49,157 nucleotides of DNA, taken from NCBI RefSeq assembly GCF_022398325.1, contig NZ_JAKEVD010000034.1:1-49157 (forward strand), in the 5' to 3' direction. The stretch is from Shewanella sp. Isolate13. Lineage in GTDB: Bacteria > Pseudomonadota > Gammaproteobacteria > Enterobacterales > Shewanellaceae. The notes beneath the pieces are model-generated. The model ran no database searches and was not told where the DNA came from. It saw nothing but the letters and a program-made list of their open reading frames with translations. Positions 43,007 through 49,157 of the stretch are shown piece by piece; position 1 is the first letter of the stretch; every line of letters begins with the position of its first letter. A program made the translations under genes and the position numbers.

Positions 43007-43591
43007 ATGTCAAAGTTACAGCACAAGTCCAATAGGCAGCTTATCATAGTGCTAATTATTAGCGCAGTGGGTATGTTTGGCTTTGGATTTGCGCTTGTTC
43101 CTTTATATGACGTGCTATGCGATGCACTAGGTATTAATGGTAAAACCCAAAGTACCGCCAGTGTTTATCAGCCTGTCATGGTAGATGAAAGCAGAACCGT
43201 AACCGTTGAGTTTGTGTCGCAAGTGCAAAGTGATATGCCTTGGACATTCACGCCCCAGGTCAACACGATGCAAGTGCACCCAGGCGAGCTTATTCGCACA
43301 CACTTCGTCGCCACTAATATGTCTGGACAGCACATTGTCGGCCAAGCTATTCCATCGGTCTCTCCTGGACAAGGGGCAGCCTATTTCAATAAGACGGAGT
43401 GTTTCTGCTTCAATCAGCAGGTGCTAAAGGCTAATGCTGCAGCCGATCTACCACTTATATTTTTTGTGGATCCGCAATTACCGGAATCCATATCAACCTT
43501 GACCCTCTCTTATACCCTCTACAACATCACCGATAAAGGCTATGTCACAGATATCGCCAGCAATGCTGTGGAGCAAGGAGCCGAGCAATGA
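43007..43591 (+). CDS. ctaG: cytochrome c oxidase assembly protein Cox11 (CtaG)
   Basis: 194-residue copper chaperone that delivers copper to the CuB site of subunit I. Seen: an N-terminal membrane anchor (about 11-33), and a periplasmic immunoglobulin-like domain with the essential copper motif in ECFCFNQQ. Start at ATG 43007, three bases after the coxA stop; a reading frame 21 codons longer would lie inside coxA and is rejected. Its stop overlaps a 33-codon gene (ATGA). Confidence 0.95.
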   Translation: MSKLQHKSNRQLIIVLIISAVGMFGFGFALVPLYDVLCDALGINGKTQSTASVYQPVMVDESRTVTVEFVSQVQSDMPWTFTPQVNTMQVHPGELIRTHFVATNMSGQHIVGQAIPSVSPGQGAAYFNKTECFCFNQQVLKANAAADLPLIFFVDPQLPESISTLTLSYTLYNITDKGYVTDIASNAVEQGAEQ

Positions 43592-43689
43592 CAACCCAAT
43601 ATATAGACGAGAACGACTCTAGCAACAAAGACGCTGCTGTGACTAAAGCTGTTGTAATTAAGCATGCTAAAGAGCAAGGAGCTGCATGA
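43588..43689 (+). CDS. 33-residue small protein in the cox operon
   Basis: A reading frame of 33 codons exactly fills the gap between cox11 and coxC. Its ATG overlaps the cox11 stop (ATGA) and its TGA overlaps a coxC start (ATGATG). AAGGAG lies seven bases upstream, an ideal ribosome site. The peptide begins MTTQYIDENDSSNKDAAV and is hydrophilic and charged with no membrane segment, unlike the hydrophobic small assembly peptides seen in some other oxidase operons. The gene start region is partly repeated at the coxC start (see findings), so it could be a real gene or a duplication by-product that keeps ribosomes coupled. Not previously recognised by me. Confidence 0.5.
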   Translation: MTTQYIDENDSSNKDAAVTKAVVIKHAKEQGAA

Positions 43690-44570
43690 TGACAACTGAA
43701 AACAAACACGAAAATTATTACGTTCCAGAGCAAAGCGCATGGCCCATCATCGGGGCAATAGGACTATTTCTTATCGCCTTTGGCGCTGGTAGTTATGTTT
43801 CACAACTTCAAACTGATGGCGGCAATGGTGGTTATATCCTGCTTGTTGGGATCGCCGTTATTACCTTTATGATTTTTGGCTGGTTTAGAACCGTTATTGC
43901 CGAGTCAATGTCAGGACTGTATTCAAAACAGATGGACCGTTCGTTTAGGCAAGGAATGAGCTGGTTTATCTTCTCCGAAGTGATGTTCTTCGCCGCATTT
44001 TTCGGCGCACTATTTTATGCCCGAATGATTGCAGTACCTTGGCTCGGCGGAGCTTCAAACAATGCCATGACCCACGAAGTATTATGGCCAACATTTGAAG
44101 CCGTTTGGCCACTACTTACGACACCAGACGGTAGCCTTACCCAAGCTATGCCTTGGGATGGCTTACCGCTATACAACACTATTATTCTTCTTACCTCTTC
44201 GGTGACGCTGCATTTTGCTCATGTGGGGTTAGAAAAAAACAAACGCACCGCACTAACCGCTTGGCTGGCTATCACCATTTTATTAGGTGTCGCGTTCCTG
44301 TTTTTACAAGTTGAAGAGTATATCCATGCCTACCAAGAGATGGGGCTAACGCTCGACTCCGGCGTGTATGGCAATACCTTCTTCCTACTAACAGGATTTC
44401 ATGGCATGCATGTAACCTTAGGCACAGTATTTCTAATGGTGTTGTTTGTAAGAGTGCTGAAGGGGCATTTCACCCCAGATAAACACTTTGCTTTTCAAGC
44501 GGGTAGTTGGTATTGGCACTTTGTTGACGTGGTCTGGCTATGCCTATTTATTTTCGTGTATGTGCTCTAA
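43689..44570 (+). CDS. coxC: cytochrome c oxidase subunit III
   Basis: 293-residue, seven-helix subunit III. Seen: a first helix AWPIIGAIGLFLIAFGAGSY, the WFIFSEVMFFAAFFGALFYARM region, LHFAHVGLEKNKRTALTAWL, and the family end signature FTPDKHFAFQAGSWYWHFVDVVWLCLFIFVYVL in pieces. The second ATG (43689) has AAGGAG at seven bases, better than the first (43686, four bases), so I start there. It is the last structural gene before the convergent DUF2909 gene. Confidence 0.96.
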   Translation: MTTENKHENYYVPEQSAWPIIGAIGLFLIAFGAGSYVSQLQTDGGNGGYILLVGIAVITFMIFGWFRTVIAESMSGLYSKQMDRSFRQGMSWFIFSEVMFFAAFFGALFYARMIAVPWLGGASNNAMTHEVLWPTFEAVWPLLTTPDGSLTQAMPWDGLPLYNTIILLTSSVTLHFAHVGLEKNKRTALTAWLAITILLGVAFLFLQVEEYIHAYQEMGLTLDSGVYGNTFFLLTGFHGMHVTLGTVFLMVLFVRVLKGHFTPDKHFAFQAGSWYWHFVDVVWLCLFIFVYVL

Positions 44571-44591
44571 CAATTTAGAGTACTGCAGTCA

Positions 44592-44810
44592 CTAGTAAGG
44601 CCTGGGGTTAGGTGTAATAACCCCAGTGCCCAATACCAATAGCAGTAAGACCACGACTAACACAGAAAAGATGACCCGACGGCCTAGATACTGACTCATG
44701 GGCACGTTGGTTTCTCCTTTAACCAAAATCCATAGAGCACGGCCTAAATTAAACAGTATGAATAGCAGTAGCAGTACTAAGACCAACTTAAAGATAAACA
44801 AAGCAGACAT
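44592..44810 (-). CDS. twin-transmembrane DUF2909-like protein
   Basis: 72-residue protein of two membrane helices (LFIFKLVLVLLLLFILFNLGRALWIL and FSVLVVVLLLLVLGTGVI) joined by a short loop with MSQYLGRRV. The size and loop sequence fit DUF2909, small proteins found near cytochrome oxidase genes in other gammaproteobacteria and of unproved role. It is on the strand opposite to the operon, between coxC and SURF1, and its ATG shares the palindrome CATG (44808-44811) with the SURF1 start. A ribosome site AGGA lies seven bases upstream, inside the SURF1 coding region. Confidence 0.75.
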   Translation of the reverse strand: MSALFIFKLVLVLLLLFILFNLGRALWILVKGETNVPMSQYLGRRVIFSVLVVVLLLLVLGTGVITPNPRPY

Positions 44811-45549
44811 GGCGCATCCTCGCGTTAGGTTAAATCTTGCTTGGTTGTTTATAGTGCTTTCTACTGTGATGGTGTTTTCGATTTTGGTCAAGTTAGGCTT
44901 TTGGCAGCTAGAACGAGCCCAGTACAAAGCCAATTTACAGCAGACACTCAACCTTAGGCAGTCAGCAGCAACCTTTAGCTTCTCGCAAATTGTCGAACTC
45001 TCAAAGCAAGAAGCAGTAACAGGCTTTAAGTTAGCGACTGCGGTTACGCCAGTATCACAAGATGTTTTCCTACTCGATAATCAAGTTTATCAAGGCAGAG
45101 TTGGCTACTTGGCTCTACAGGCGTTGCAGGTTGATGAGTCTAAGCCATGGCTACTAGTTGAGCTTGGCTTTGTTCCTGCAAGTTTGGATCGCAGGCAACT
45201 CCCTAAAATCACCCCGATTCAAAATCCATCTCGATTAGCAGGACGGGTATATCAGAAGCAGCTAAATCCCATGAGTTTTGACTTAATGGCTGAACCGGGT
45301 TGGCCTAAAAGAGTTCAGAATCTAAATATTGCGCAGCTATCAGCATTGCTCAAACGTCCGCTGGCTAACTTTGTGCTGCAGCCAAACAGTGTGCCTAATA
45401 GCGATTATCCTCACCCCTGGCAGCCCATTCCATTGTCGTCACAGAAACATCAAGGCTATGCAGTGCAATGGTTTTCAATGGCGGCTGTATTCAGCTTAAT
45501 CATGGGATATTTATTTTTTAAGAAGATAAAACAAAGAGATAATAAGTAA
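44809..45549 (+). CDS. SURF1-family oxidase assembly protein
   Basis: 246-residue membrane protein with one helix at each end (LNLAWLFIVLSTVMVFSILVKL and QWFSMAAVFSLIMGYLFF) and a periplasmic domain between. The sequence FWQLERAQYK after helix one and the late GYAVQWFSMA are SURF1 hallmarks. SURF1 proteins help insert haem a into subunit I. The start at 44809 shares CATG with the opposite-strand DUF2909 start. A longer frame from 44698 would overlap DUF2909 completely and is rejected. It belongs to the cox assembly block. Confidence 0.87.
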   Translation: MAHPRVRLNLAWLFIVLSTVMVFSILVKLGFWQLERAQYKANLQQTLNLRQSAATFSFSQIVELSKQEAVTGFKLATAVTPVSQDVFLLDNQVYQGRVGYLALQALQVDESKPWLLVELGFVPASLDRRQLPKITPIQNPSRLAGRVYQKQLNPMSFDLMAEPGWPKRVQNLNIAQLSALLKRPLANFVLQPNSVPNSDYPHPWQPIPLSSQKHQGYAVQWFSMAAVFSLIMGYLFFKKIKQRDNK

Positions 45550-45750
45550 ATCATTAAGCCTATTGCTAAGGTGGATCAGACGCTGTAGGTTAGAAATTAA
45601 GCTCCCTAGCCGTTAAGGGGAACTTAATAATCATTGAATGAGATAAATATTCATACATTGCTAGCACCGAGATTTGCTTTCAGTGAAATCGACATACTTG
45701 ATGAACAATACGTTTGATCGTCAAGGCGAAGCAAGATTAGAGGAGATGGG

Positions 45751-46296
45751 ATGAACTCCCCCAAAAAGAACGGCAACAAAACACTCATCTTATTATTACT
45801 GGCTTTTATTCTACCAGTGGTCGCTGCCAAGCTTGTCCTCAGTTTCGACCTTTACAAGGGTGGCGTAACCAATAAAGGGCAACTGCTGGCTAATAATGCC
45901 AGTTACCACAGCCTTAAAATGGAAAACCCTAAACCACGCGAGTGGCAACTTATTTACCTCCTCCCCAGTCACTGCGGTGCCGTTTGCCAAGATCGACTCT
46001 ATATTTTACAGCAAAGTCATACAGCCCTAGGTCGCAATCAAGACAGAGTGAGTACCATAGTGATGGTTGACGAGCACAGTGACACATCTGCGTTAGCGAA
46101 CTTTGACATGATTACCGCGAGACCCTCACAGCAACTTAGCCAGCAACTCAACCAGCAACAGCTTGTCATTATCGATCCACTCGGCAATTTAGTGATGAGC
46201 TATCCCGTTGCGGAAGATCACCAAGCACAGATCATGCAGGGAAAAGCCTTAGTCGCCGATCTTCGAAAGTTACTTAAGCTATCTAGAATTGGCTAA
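45751..46296 (+). CDS. SCO-like membrane-anchored thioredoxin-fold protein
   Basis: 181-residue protein with one N-terminal membrane segment (LILLLLAFILPVVAAKLVLSF). The periplasmic part begins with a KWQLIYLLP-type strand (REWQLIYLLPSHCG) and holds CGAVC, a CX3C pair as in SCO copper chaperones, then QDRLYILQQSHTALG, parallel to the SCO at 48230-48859. The later strand LVIIDPLGNLVMSYPV resembles SCO, but the distal metal-binding histidine (DHSASF in SCO) is not seen. The same slot in Pseudomonas cox operons holds a protein of unknown function. Likely an assembly factor with altered metal or redox chemistry. Confidence 0.65.
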   Translation: MNSPKKNGNKTLILLLLAFILPVVAAKLVLSFDLYKGGVTNKGQLLANNASYHSLKMENPKPREWQLIYLLPSHCGAVCQDRLYILQQSHTALGRNQDRVSTIVMVDEHSDTSALANFDMITARPSQQLSQQLNQQQLVIIDPLGNLVMSYPVAEDHQAQIMQGKALVADLRKLLKLSRIG

Positions 46297-46310
46297 GGAG
46301 GCATTTAAAT

Positions 46311-47294
46311 ATGCAGATTAAGTCGTTATTGAAGATCACTCTAGTGTTCACTCTGTGCGTGATTTTAATGGGTGCATACACACGCCTTTCTGATGCGGGG
46401 CTTGGCTGTCCGGACTGGCCCGGTTGTTATGGCATGCTAAAGGTACCGACTGCAGAGCACGAATTAAATCAAGTTCAGCAAGCTTTTCCAGAACATACGG
46501 TAGAGACAGAGAAGGCCTGGCTAGAGATGATCCACCGTTATATTGCCGGTACATTAGGTTTACTGGTTTTGCTCATTTTAGTGCTGAGCCTAAAATCTCG
46601 CGATGCCCCAAAGAAGCTGCCTATGTTTATCGCAGCGCTTATTATCTTTCAAGCCGCACTGGGCATGTGGACCGTCACTATGAAGTTGATGCCCATTATC
46701 GTCATGGCTCATTTATTGGGCGGCTTCGCACTACTCTCATTGCTATTACTGCTCTATTTGCGTAGCAAACCATTGCGCATTCCTGGTGGCGACCTGCCTG
46801 CACGTAAATTAGCCAGCTTTGCCGCTATCTGCATTGGCGTGCTTTTATTGCAAATTATCTTAGGTGGCTGGACCTCATCAAACTATGCGGCATTAGCTTG
46901 CACCTCTTTGCCTTTTTGTGAGGGTAATTGGGTAGATAACCTAAATTTTGCTAAGGCCTTCTCGCCCTTTCAAGGCGATCATGCAAGCTTTGAGTTTGGG
47001 GTACTAGACTACCCCGCGAGAATGACCATCCACGTTGCTCATCGTATAGGTGCTGTTATCACTAGTGTGATGTTGCTGTACTTGGCCTTTAAACTCATTA
47101 GCAGCGCCAAATCAACCACGATACGTAATGCAGCTTGGCTACTCGCTGTACTCGTTGTCGTTCAAGTGATACTTGGGATCTCAAATGTTGTTCTACACCT
47201 TCCCCTAGGTATCGCGGTGTCCCATAACGCTGGCGCAGCCTTATTGCTGCTGACCTTAGTGTTTATTAACTACGCCCTATGGCGTAAAGCATAG
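46311..47294 (+). CDS. ctaA: haem A synthase Cox15 (CtaA)
   Basis: 327-residue, eight-helix enzyme that oxidises the methyl group of haem O to make haem A. Seen: the signature GAYTRLSDAGLGCPDWPGCYG after helix one, WLEMIHRYIAG with a haem-binding histidine, and HRIGAVITSVMLLYLAF with another, plus SHNAGAALLLLTLV. Cysteine pairs are present in the first loop (CPDWPGC) and another (CTSLPFCEG). It precedes cyoE, the usual pairing. Confidence 0.94.
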   Translation: MQIKSLLKITLVFTLCVILMGAYTRLSDAGLGCPDWPGCYGMLKVPTAEHELNQVQQAFPEHTVETEKAWLEMIHRYIAGTLGLLVLLILVLSLKSRDAPKKLPMFIAALIIFQAALGMWTVTMKLMPIIVMAHLLGGFALLSLLLLLYLRSKPLRIPGGDLPARKLASFAAICIGVLLLQIILGGWTSSNYAALACTSLPFCEGNWVDNLNFAKAFSPFQGDHASFEFGVLDYPARMTIHVAHRIGAVITSVMLLYLAFKLISSAKSTTIRNAAWLLAVLVVVQVILGISNVVLHLPLGIAVSHNAGAALLLLTLVFINYALWRKA

Positions 47295-47307
47295 CGAGGT
47301 GTCTCTT

Positions 47308-48213
47308 ATGCCAAAACCCATCGCACTTTCAAGTAGCCCATCAACACCACTAATTCAATGGCGCGCCTACTATGAGATGACCAAGCCTAAGGTCGTTGCA
47401 CTGATGCTACTCACCGTATTGGTGGGCATGTGTTTAGCCGTCCCAGGTGCTGTGCCAGTTCAGCCCTTGATTGCTGGCATGGTCGGAATAGGCATGATGG
47501 CAGGTTCCGCCGCTGCCTATAATCACCTGATCGATCGCCGAATTGATGCTCTCATGGCAAGAACGTATAACCGACCGCTACCTAAAGGGCGGGTATCCAT
47601 AGCTAAAGCTCTGACATTTGCCTCTTTGCTCGGCGTACTAGGTTTTGTCATCCTCTACGCTTTAGTCAATCCACTAACGGCATGGCTTACTTTTGCGAGT
47701 TTAATCGGTTATGCCGTTATCTATACCGCTTACTTGAAGCGTGCGACACCACAAAACATCGTTGTTGGAGGCTTGGCCGGTGCCATGCCACCTTTACTAG
47801 GCTGGACAGCTGTCACGGGAGAGTTTCATGGTAATGCTCTGCTACTGGTGATCATTATCTTTGCCTGGACGCCGCCACATTTCTGGGCTCTAGCTATTCA
47901 TCGCAAAGCCGAATATGCCAAAGTCGATATCCCTATGTTACCCGTCACCCACGGGGTTGAGTTTACCAAGACCTGTATCTTTCTTTACACAGTACTACTT
48001 GCCATAGCTTGCTTATTACCAGTACTCGTCGGTATGTGCGGCCCACTTTACCTAGTGAGCTCTACCATGCTCAGCGCGGGCTTTATCTATAAGGCTTGGC
48101 AGCTCAAATTCCATGAACAATCAGGCATGGCAATGAAGGTATTTAAGTTCTCAATCTACCACCTGATGTTGCTTTTTATCGCACTGCTGGTCGACCATTA
48201 CTTATGGGCTTAA
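47308..48213 (+). CDS. cyoE: protohaem IX farnesyltransferase (haem O synthase)
   Basis: 301-residue polyprenyltransferase that adds a farnesyl group to haem B to form haem O, substrate of Cox15. Seen: the metal-diphosphate motif AAYNHLIDRRIDALMARTYNRPLP, YLKRATPQNIVVGGLAGAMPPLLGW, and FAWTPPHFWALAIHRKAEYAKVDIPMLPV in pieces. Nine membrane segments expected. Start at ATG 47308 with GAGG eight bases upstream; the GTG at 47299 lacks a ribosome site. Also called ctaB. Confidence 0.95.
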   Translation: MPKPIALSSSPSTPLIQWRAYYEMTKPKVVALMLLTVLVGMCLAVPGAVPVQPLIAGMVGIGMMAGSAAAYNHLIDRRIDALMARTYNRPLPKGRVSIAKALTFASLLGVLGFVILYALVNPLTAWLTFASLIGYAVIYTAYLKRATPQNIVVGGLAGAMPPLLGWTAVTGEFHGNALLLVIIIFAWTPPHFWALAIHRKAEYAKVDIPMLPVTHGVEFTKTCIFLYTVLLAIACLLPVLVGMCGPLYLVSSTMLSAGFIYKAWQLKFHEQSGMAMKVFKFSIYHLMLLFIALLVDHYLWA

Positions 48214-48229
48214 CTGAAGGGGATTTAGT

Positions 48230-48859
48230 ATGAAACTCCCGTGGATAATTGCAGCGGCATTACTCATGGCTGCAGGCGTGTACGCAAGTTTGCAGCTCAA
48301 TCAAGACAAACAGCTTGTGCTGCAAACAAGTTTTGAGTATCCAACGCCACAACCCCTAGCGCCATTTATCTTGACCGATCAACAAGGCAATAACTTTACC
48401 AATGCCGAACTCTTGGGTAAGTGGAGTCTATTTTTTATCGGCTACACTTCGTGCCCAGATGTTTGCCCAACCACCATGGGAAAGCTGAGCTCTGCCTACT
48501 CAAAGTTAAGCAAAGAAAATGAACTACAAGTGATTTTTCTATCGGTCGATCCTCAAAGGGATTCAAAGGAAAAGCTGGAAAACTATATCCAGTTCTTTAA
48601 TTCTGAGTTTACCGCGGTAACGGGAGAGCATAGCCAACTGCTTCCAGTGACTCGAAGTTTAGGTTTCGTTTACTCCATGATAGGAAGCGGACCAGACTAT
48701 CAGGTGGATCACAGCGCCTCATTCGCCTTAGTTTCCCCTCAAGGGAAGAAGATCGCCATTATCAAACCAAAATCTGACAGCCTAGGCACCATACCTCAGA
48801 TAAAAAATAGCGACTTAATCCATGACGTAAACGCCTTAATCGCTAAATATTCCCGCTAA
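48230..48859 (+). CDS. SCO1/SenC-family copper chaperone
   Basis: 209-residue protein with an N-terminal membrane anchor (about 4-22) and a periplasmic thioredoxin fold. Copper ligands are all present: the CX3C motif in TSCPDVCPTTMG and the distal histidine in QVDHSASFALV. The QVIFLSVDPQRDSKEKL strand is also typical. SCO delivers copper to or reduces the CuA cysteines of subunit II. Last gene of the cox cluster, followed by a terminator shared with the rRNA operon on the opposite strand. Confidence 0.93.
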   Translation: MKLPWIIAAALLMAAGVYASLQLNQDKQLVLQTSFEYPTPQPLAPFILTDQQGNNFTNAELLGKWSLFFIGYTSCPDVCPTTMGKLSSAYSKLSKENELQVIFLSVDPQRDSKEKLENYIQFFNSEFTAVTGEHSQLLPVTRSLGFVYSMIGSGPDYQVDHSASFALVSPQGKKIAIIKPKSDSLGTIPQIKNSDLIHDVNALIAKYSR

Positions 48860-48873
48860 GAAATTCCAAACGC

Positions 48874-48903
48874 AAAAAAGCCCGCTACATCGTAGCGGGC
48901 TTT
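48874..48903. terminator. bidirectional terminator between SCO gene and rrn operon
   Basis: AAAGCCCGCTAC (48877-48888) pairs with GTAGCGGGCTTT (48892-48903), loop ATC. An A-run (48874-48879) gives a T-run for minus-strand transcripts, so the hairpin ends the rRNA operon and, less ideally, the cox cluster. Confidence 0.88.
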
Positions 48904-48915
48904 CTCGTTATTTGG

Positions 48916-49034
48916 CGCCTGGAAATGACCTACTCTCACATGGGGAGACCCCACACTACCATCGGCGATACTGTGTTTCACTTCTGAGTTCGGAATGGAT
49001 TCAGGTGGGACCACAGCTCTATGGTTTCCAGACA
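48916..49034 (-). rRNA. rrf: 5S ribosomal RNA
   Basis: The minus strand reads TGTCTGGAAACC..., then GTGGTCCCACCTGA, CCGAACTCAGAAGTGAAAC, GCCGATGGTAGTGTGGGGTC and TCCCCATGTGAGAGTAGG, ending CCAGGCG, and lines up along its length with the E. coli 5S RNA (about 120 nt). The first and last bases pair (TGTCTGG with CCAGGCG). Exact ends are accurate to a few bases. Confidence 0.97.
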
Positions 49035-49157
49035 AATTTGGTAAATTTGAAAAGCTGGACTCGCGATGCAAGTCTTAAAAATTGGGTTCACACTACATTA
49101 AGTGCTTCATTCTAATTTTGGATGACCTCCATGGATGGAGGAAATACTTAAAAATGC
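49035..49157 (-). other. 23S-5S rRNA spacer
   Basis: Upstream of 5S on the minus strand, no tRNA or gene is seen. A hairpin of CCTCCATGGATGGAGG type lies at about 49128-49142. The 23S gene itself appears to begin beyond the window edge. Confidence 0.65.

Noticed and set aside
44602..44628. Hairpin CTGGGGTTA/TAACCCCAG as coxC terminator
   Set aside because: It lies in the coding end of the DUF2909 gene and has no T-run after it on either strand.
44698..44808. Longer SURF1 start
   Set aside because: It would run through nearly half of the DUF2909 gene and add 37 polar residues ahead of the first membrane helix.

Overview
The window is a chromosomal segment of a Shewanella-like marine gammaproteobacterium. 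The main evidence is the tetraheme menaquinol dehydrogenase CymA, a lexA-sulA operon behind two SOS boxes, the gene orders ftsY-ftsE-ftsX-rpoH and plsB...lexA, a caa3-type cytochrome oxidase operon, and a gammaproteobacterial 5S rRNA. Genus is an inference from gene content; no phylogeny was run. Most of the window is core chromosome, with accessory genes placed between conserved blocks.

Layout. 1-2.4 kb: two convergent LysR-type regulators. 2.4-7.6 kb: menaquinone genes menD-menH-menC-menE. 7.6-8.6 kb: a non-coding stretch full of inverted repeats, with a nested multi-hairpin element. 8.6-13.5 kb (minus strand): ftsY-ftsE-ftsX and rpoH; FtsY has a very long repeat-built N-terminus. 13.7-14.6 kb: rsmD and a DUF1145 gene, followed by repeat-rich intergenic DNA. 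15.2-15.7 kb: cymA, with a 25-bp tandem duplication over its stop codon. 16.1-23.5 kb: a metal-handling cluster with small secreted Cys/Met/His-rich proteins, a protein with three heavy-metal-binding modules, a CusB-like adaptor with four more, and a CusA-like pump, but no outer-membrane channel gene. 23.5-28.6 kb: accessory genes (VOC protein, diguanylate cyclase, HlyD/DUF3302 pair, AraC regulator). 28.6-32.3 kb: aromatic amino-acid permease overlapping plsB. 32.6-38.0 kb: a five-gene minus-strand operon of a LolA-like carrier, two FtsX-type permeases, an ATPase and an outer-membrane barrel. 38.2-39.4 kb: lexA-sulA. 39.8-48.9 kb: an aa3/caa3 oxidase operon with structural subunits, copper-delivery factors and haem A synthesis. 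48.9 kb to the end: distal end of an rrn operon on the minus strand.

Functional links. menDHCE make the quinone that CymA oxidises to feed periplasmic anaerobic reductases. The cox operon is the aerobic counterpart and carries its own haem A (Cox15, CyoE) and copper (Cox11, SCO, SCO-like) assembly factors. The Cus-like cluster would manage excess copper or silver in the same compartment. The least explained system is the LolA-like/ABC/barrel operon, which looks like a complete inner-membrane to periplasm to outer-membrane lipid or lipoprotein route of unknown cargo. Other points of interest are a 33-codon gene between cox11 and coxC, a divergent gene pair sharing one CATG as both start codons, and the modular expansion of metal-binding domains.
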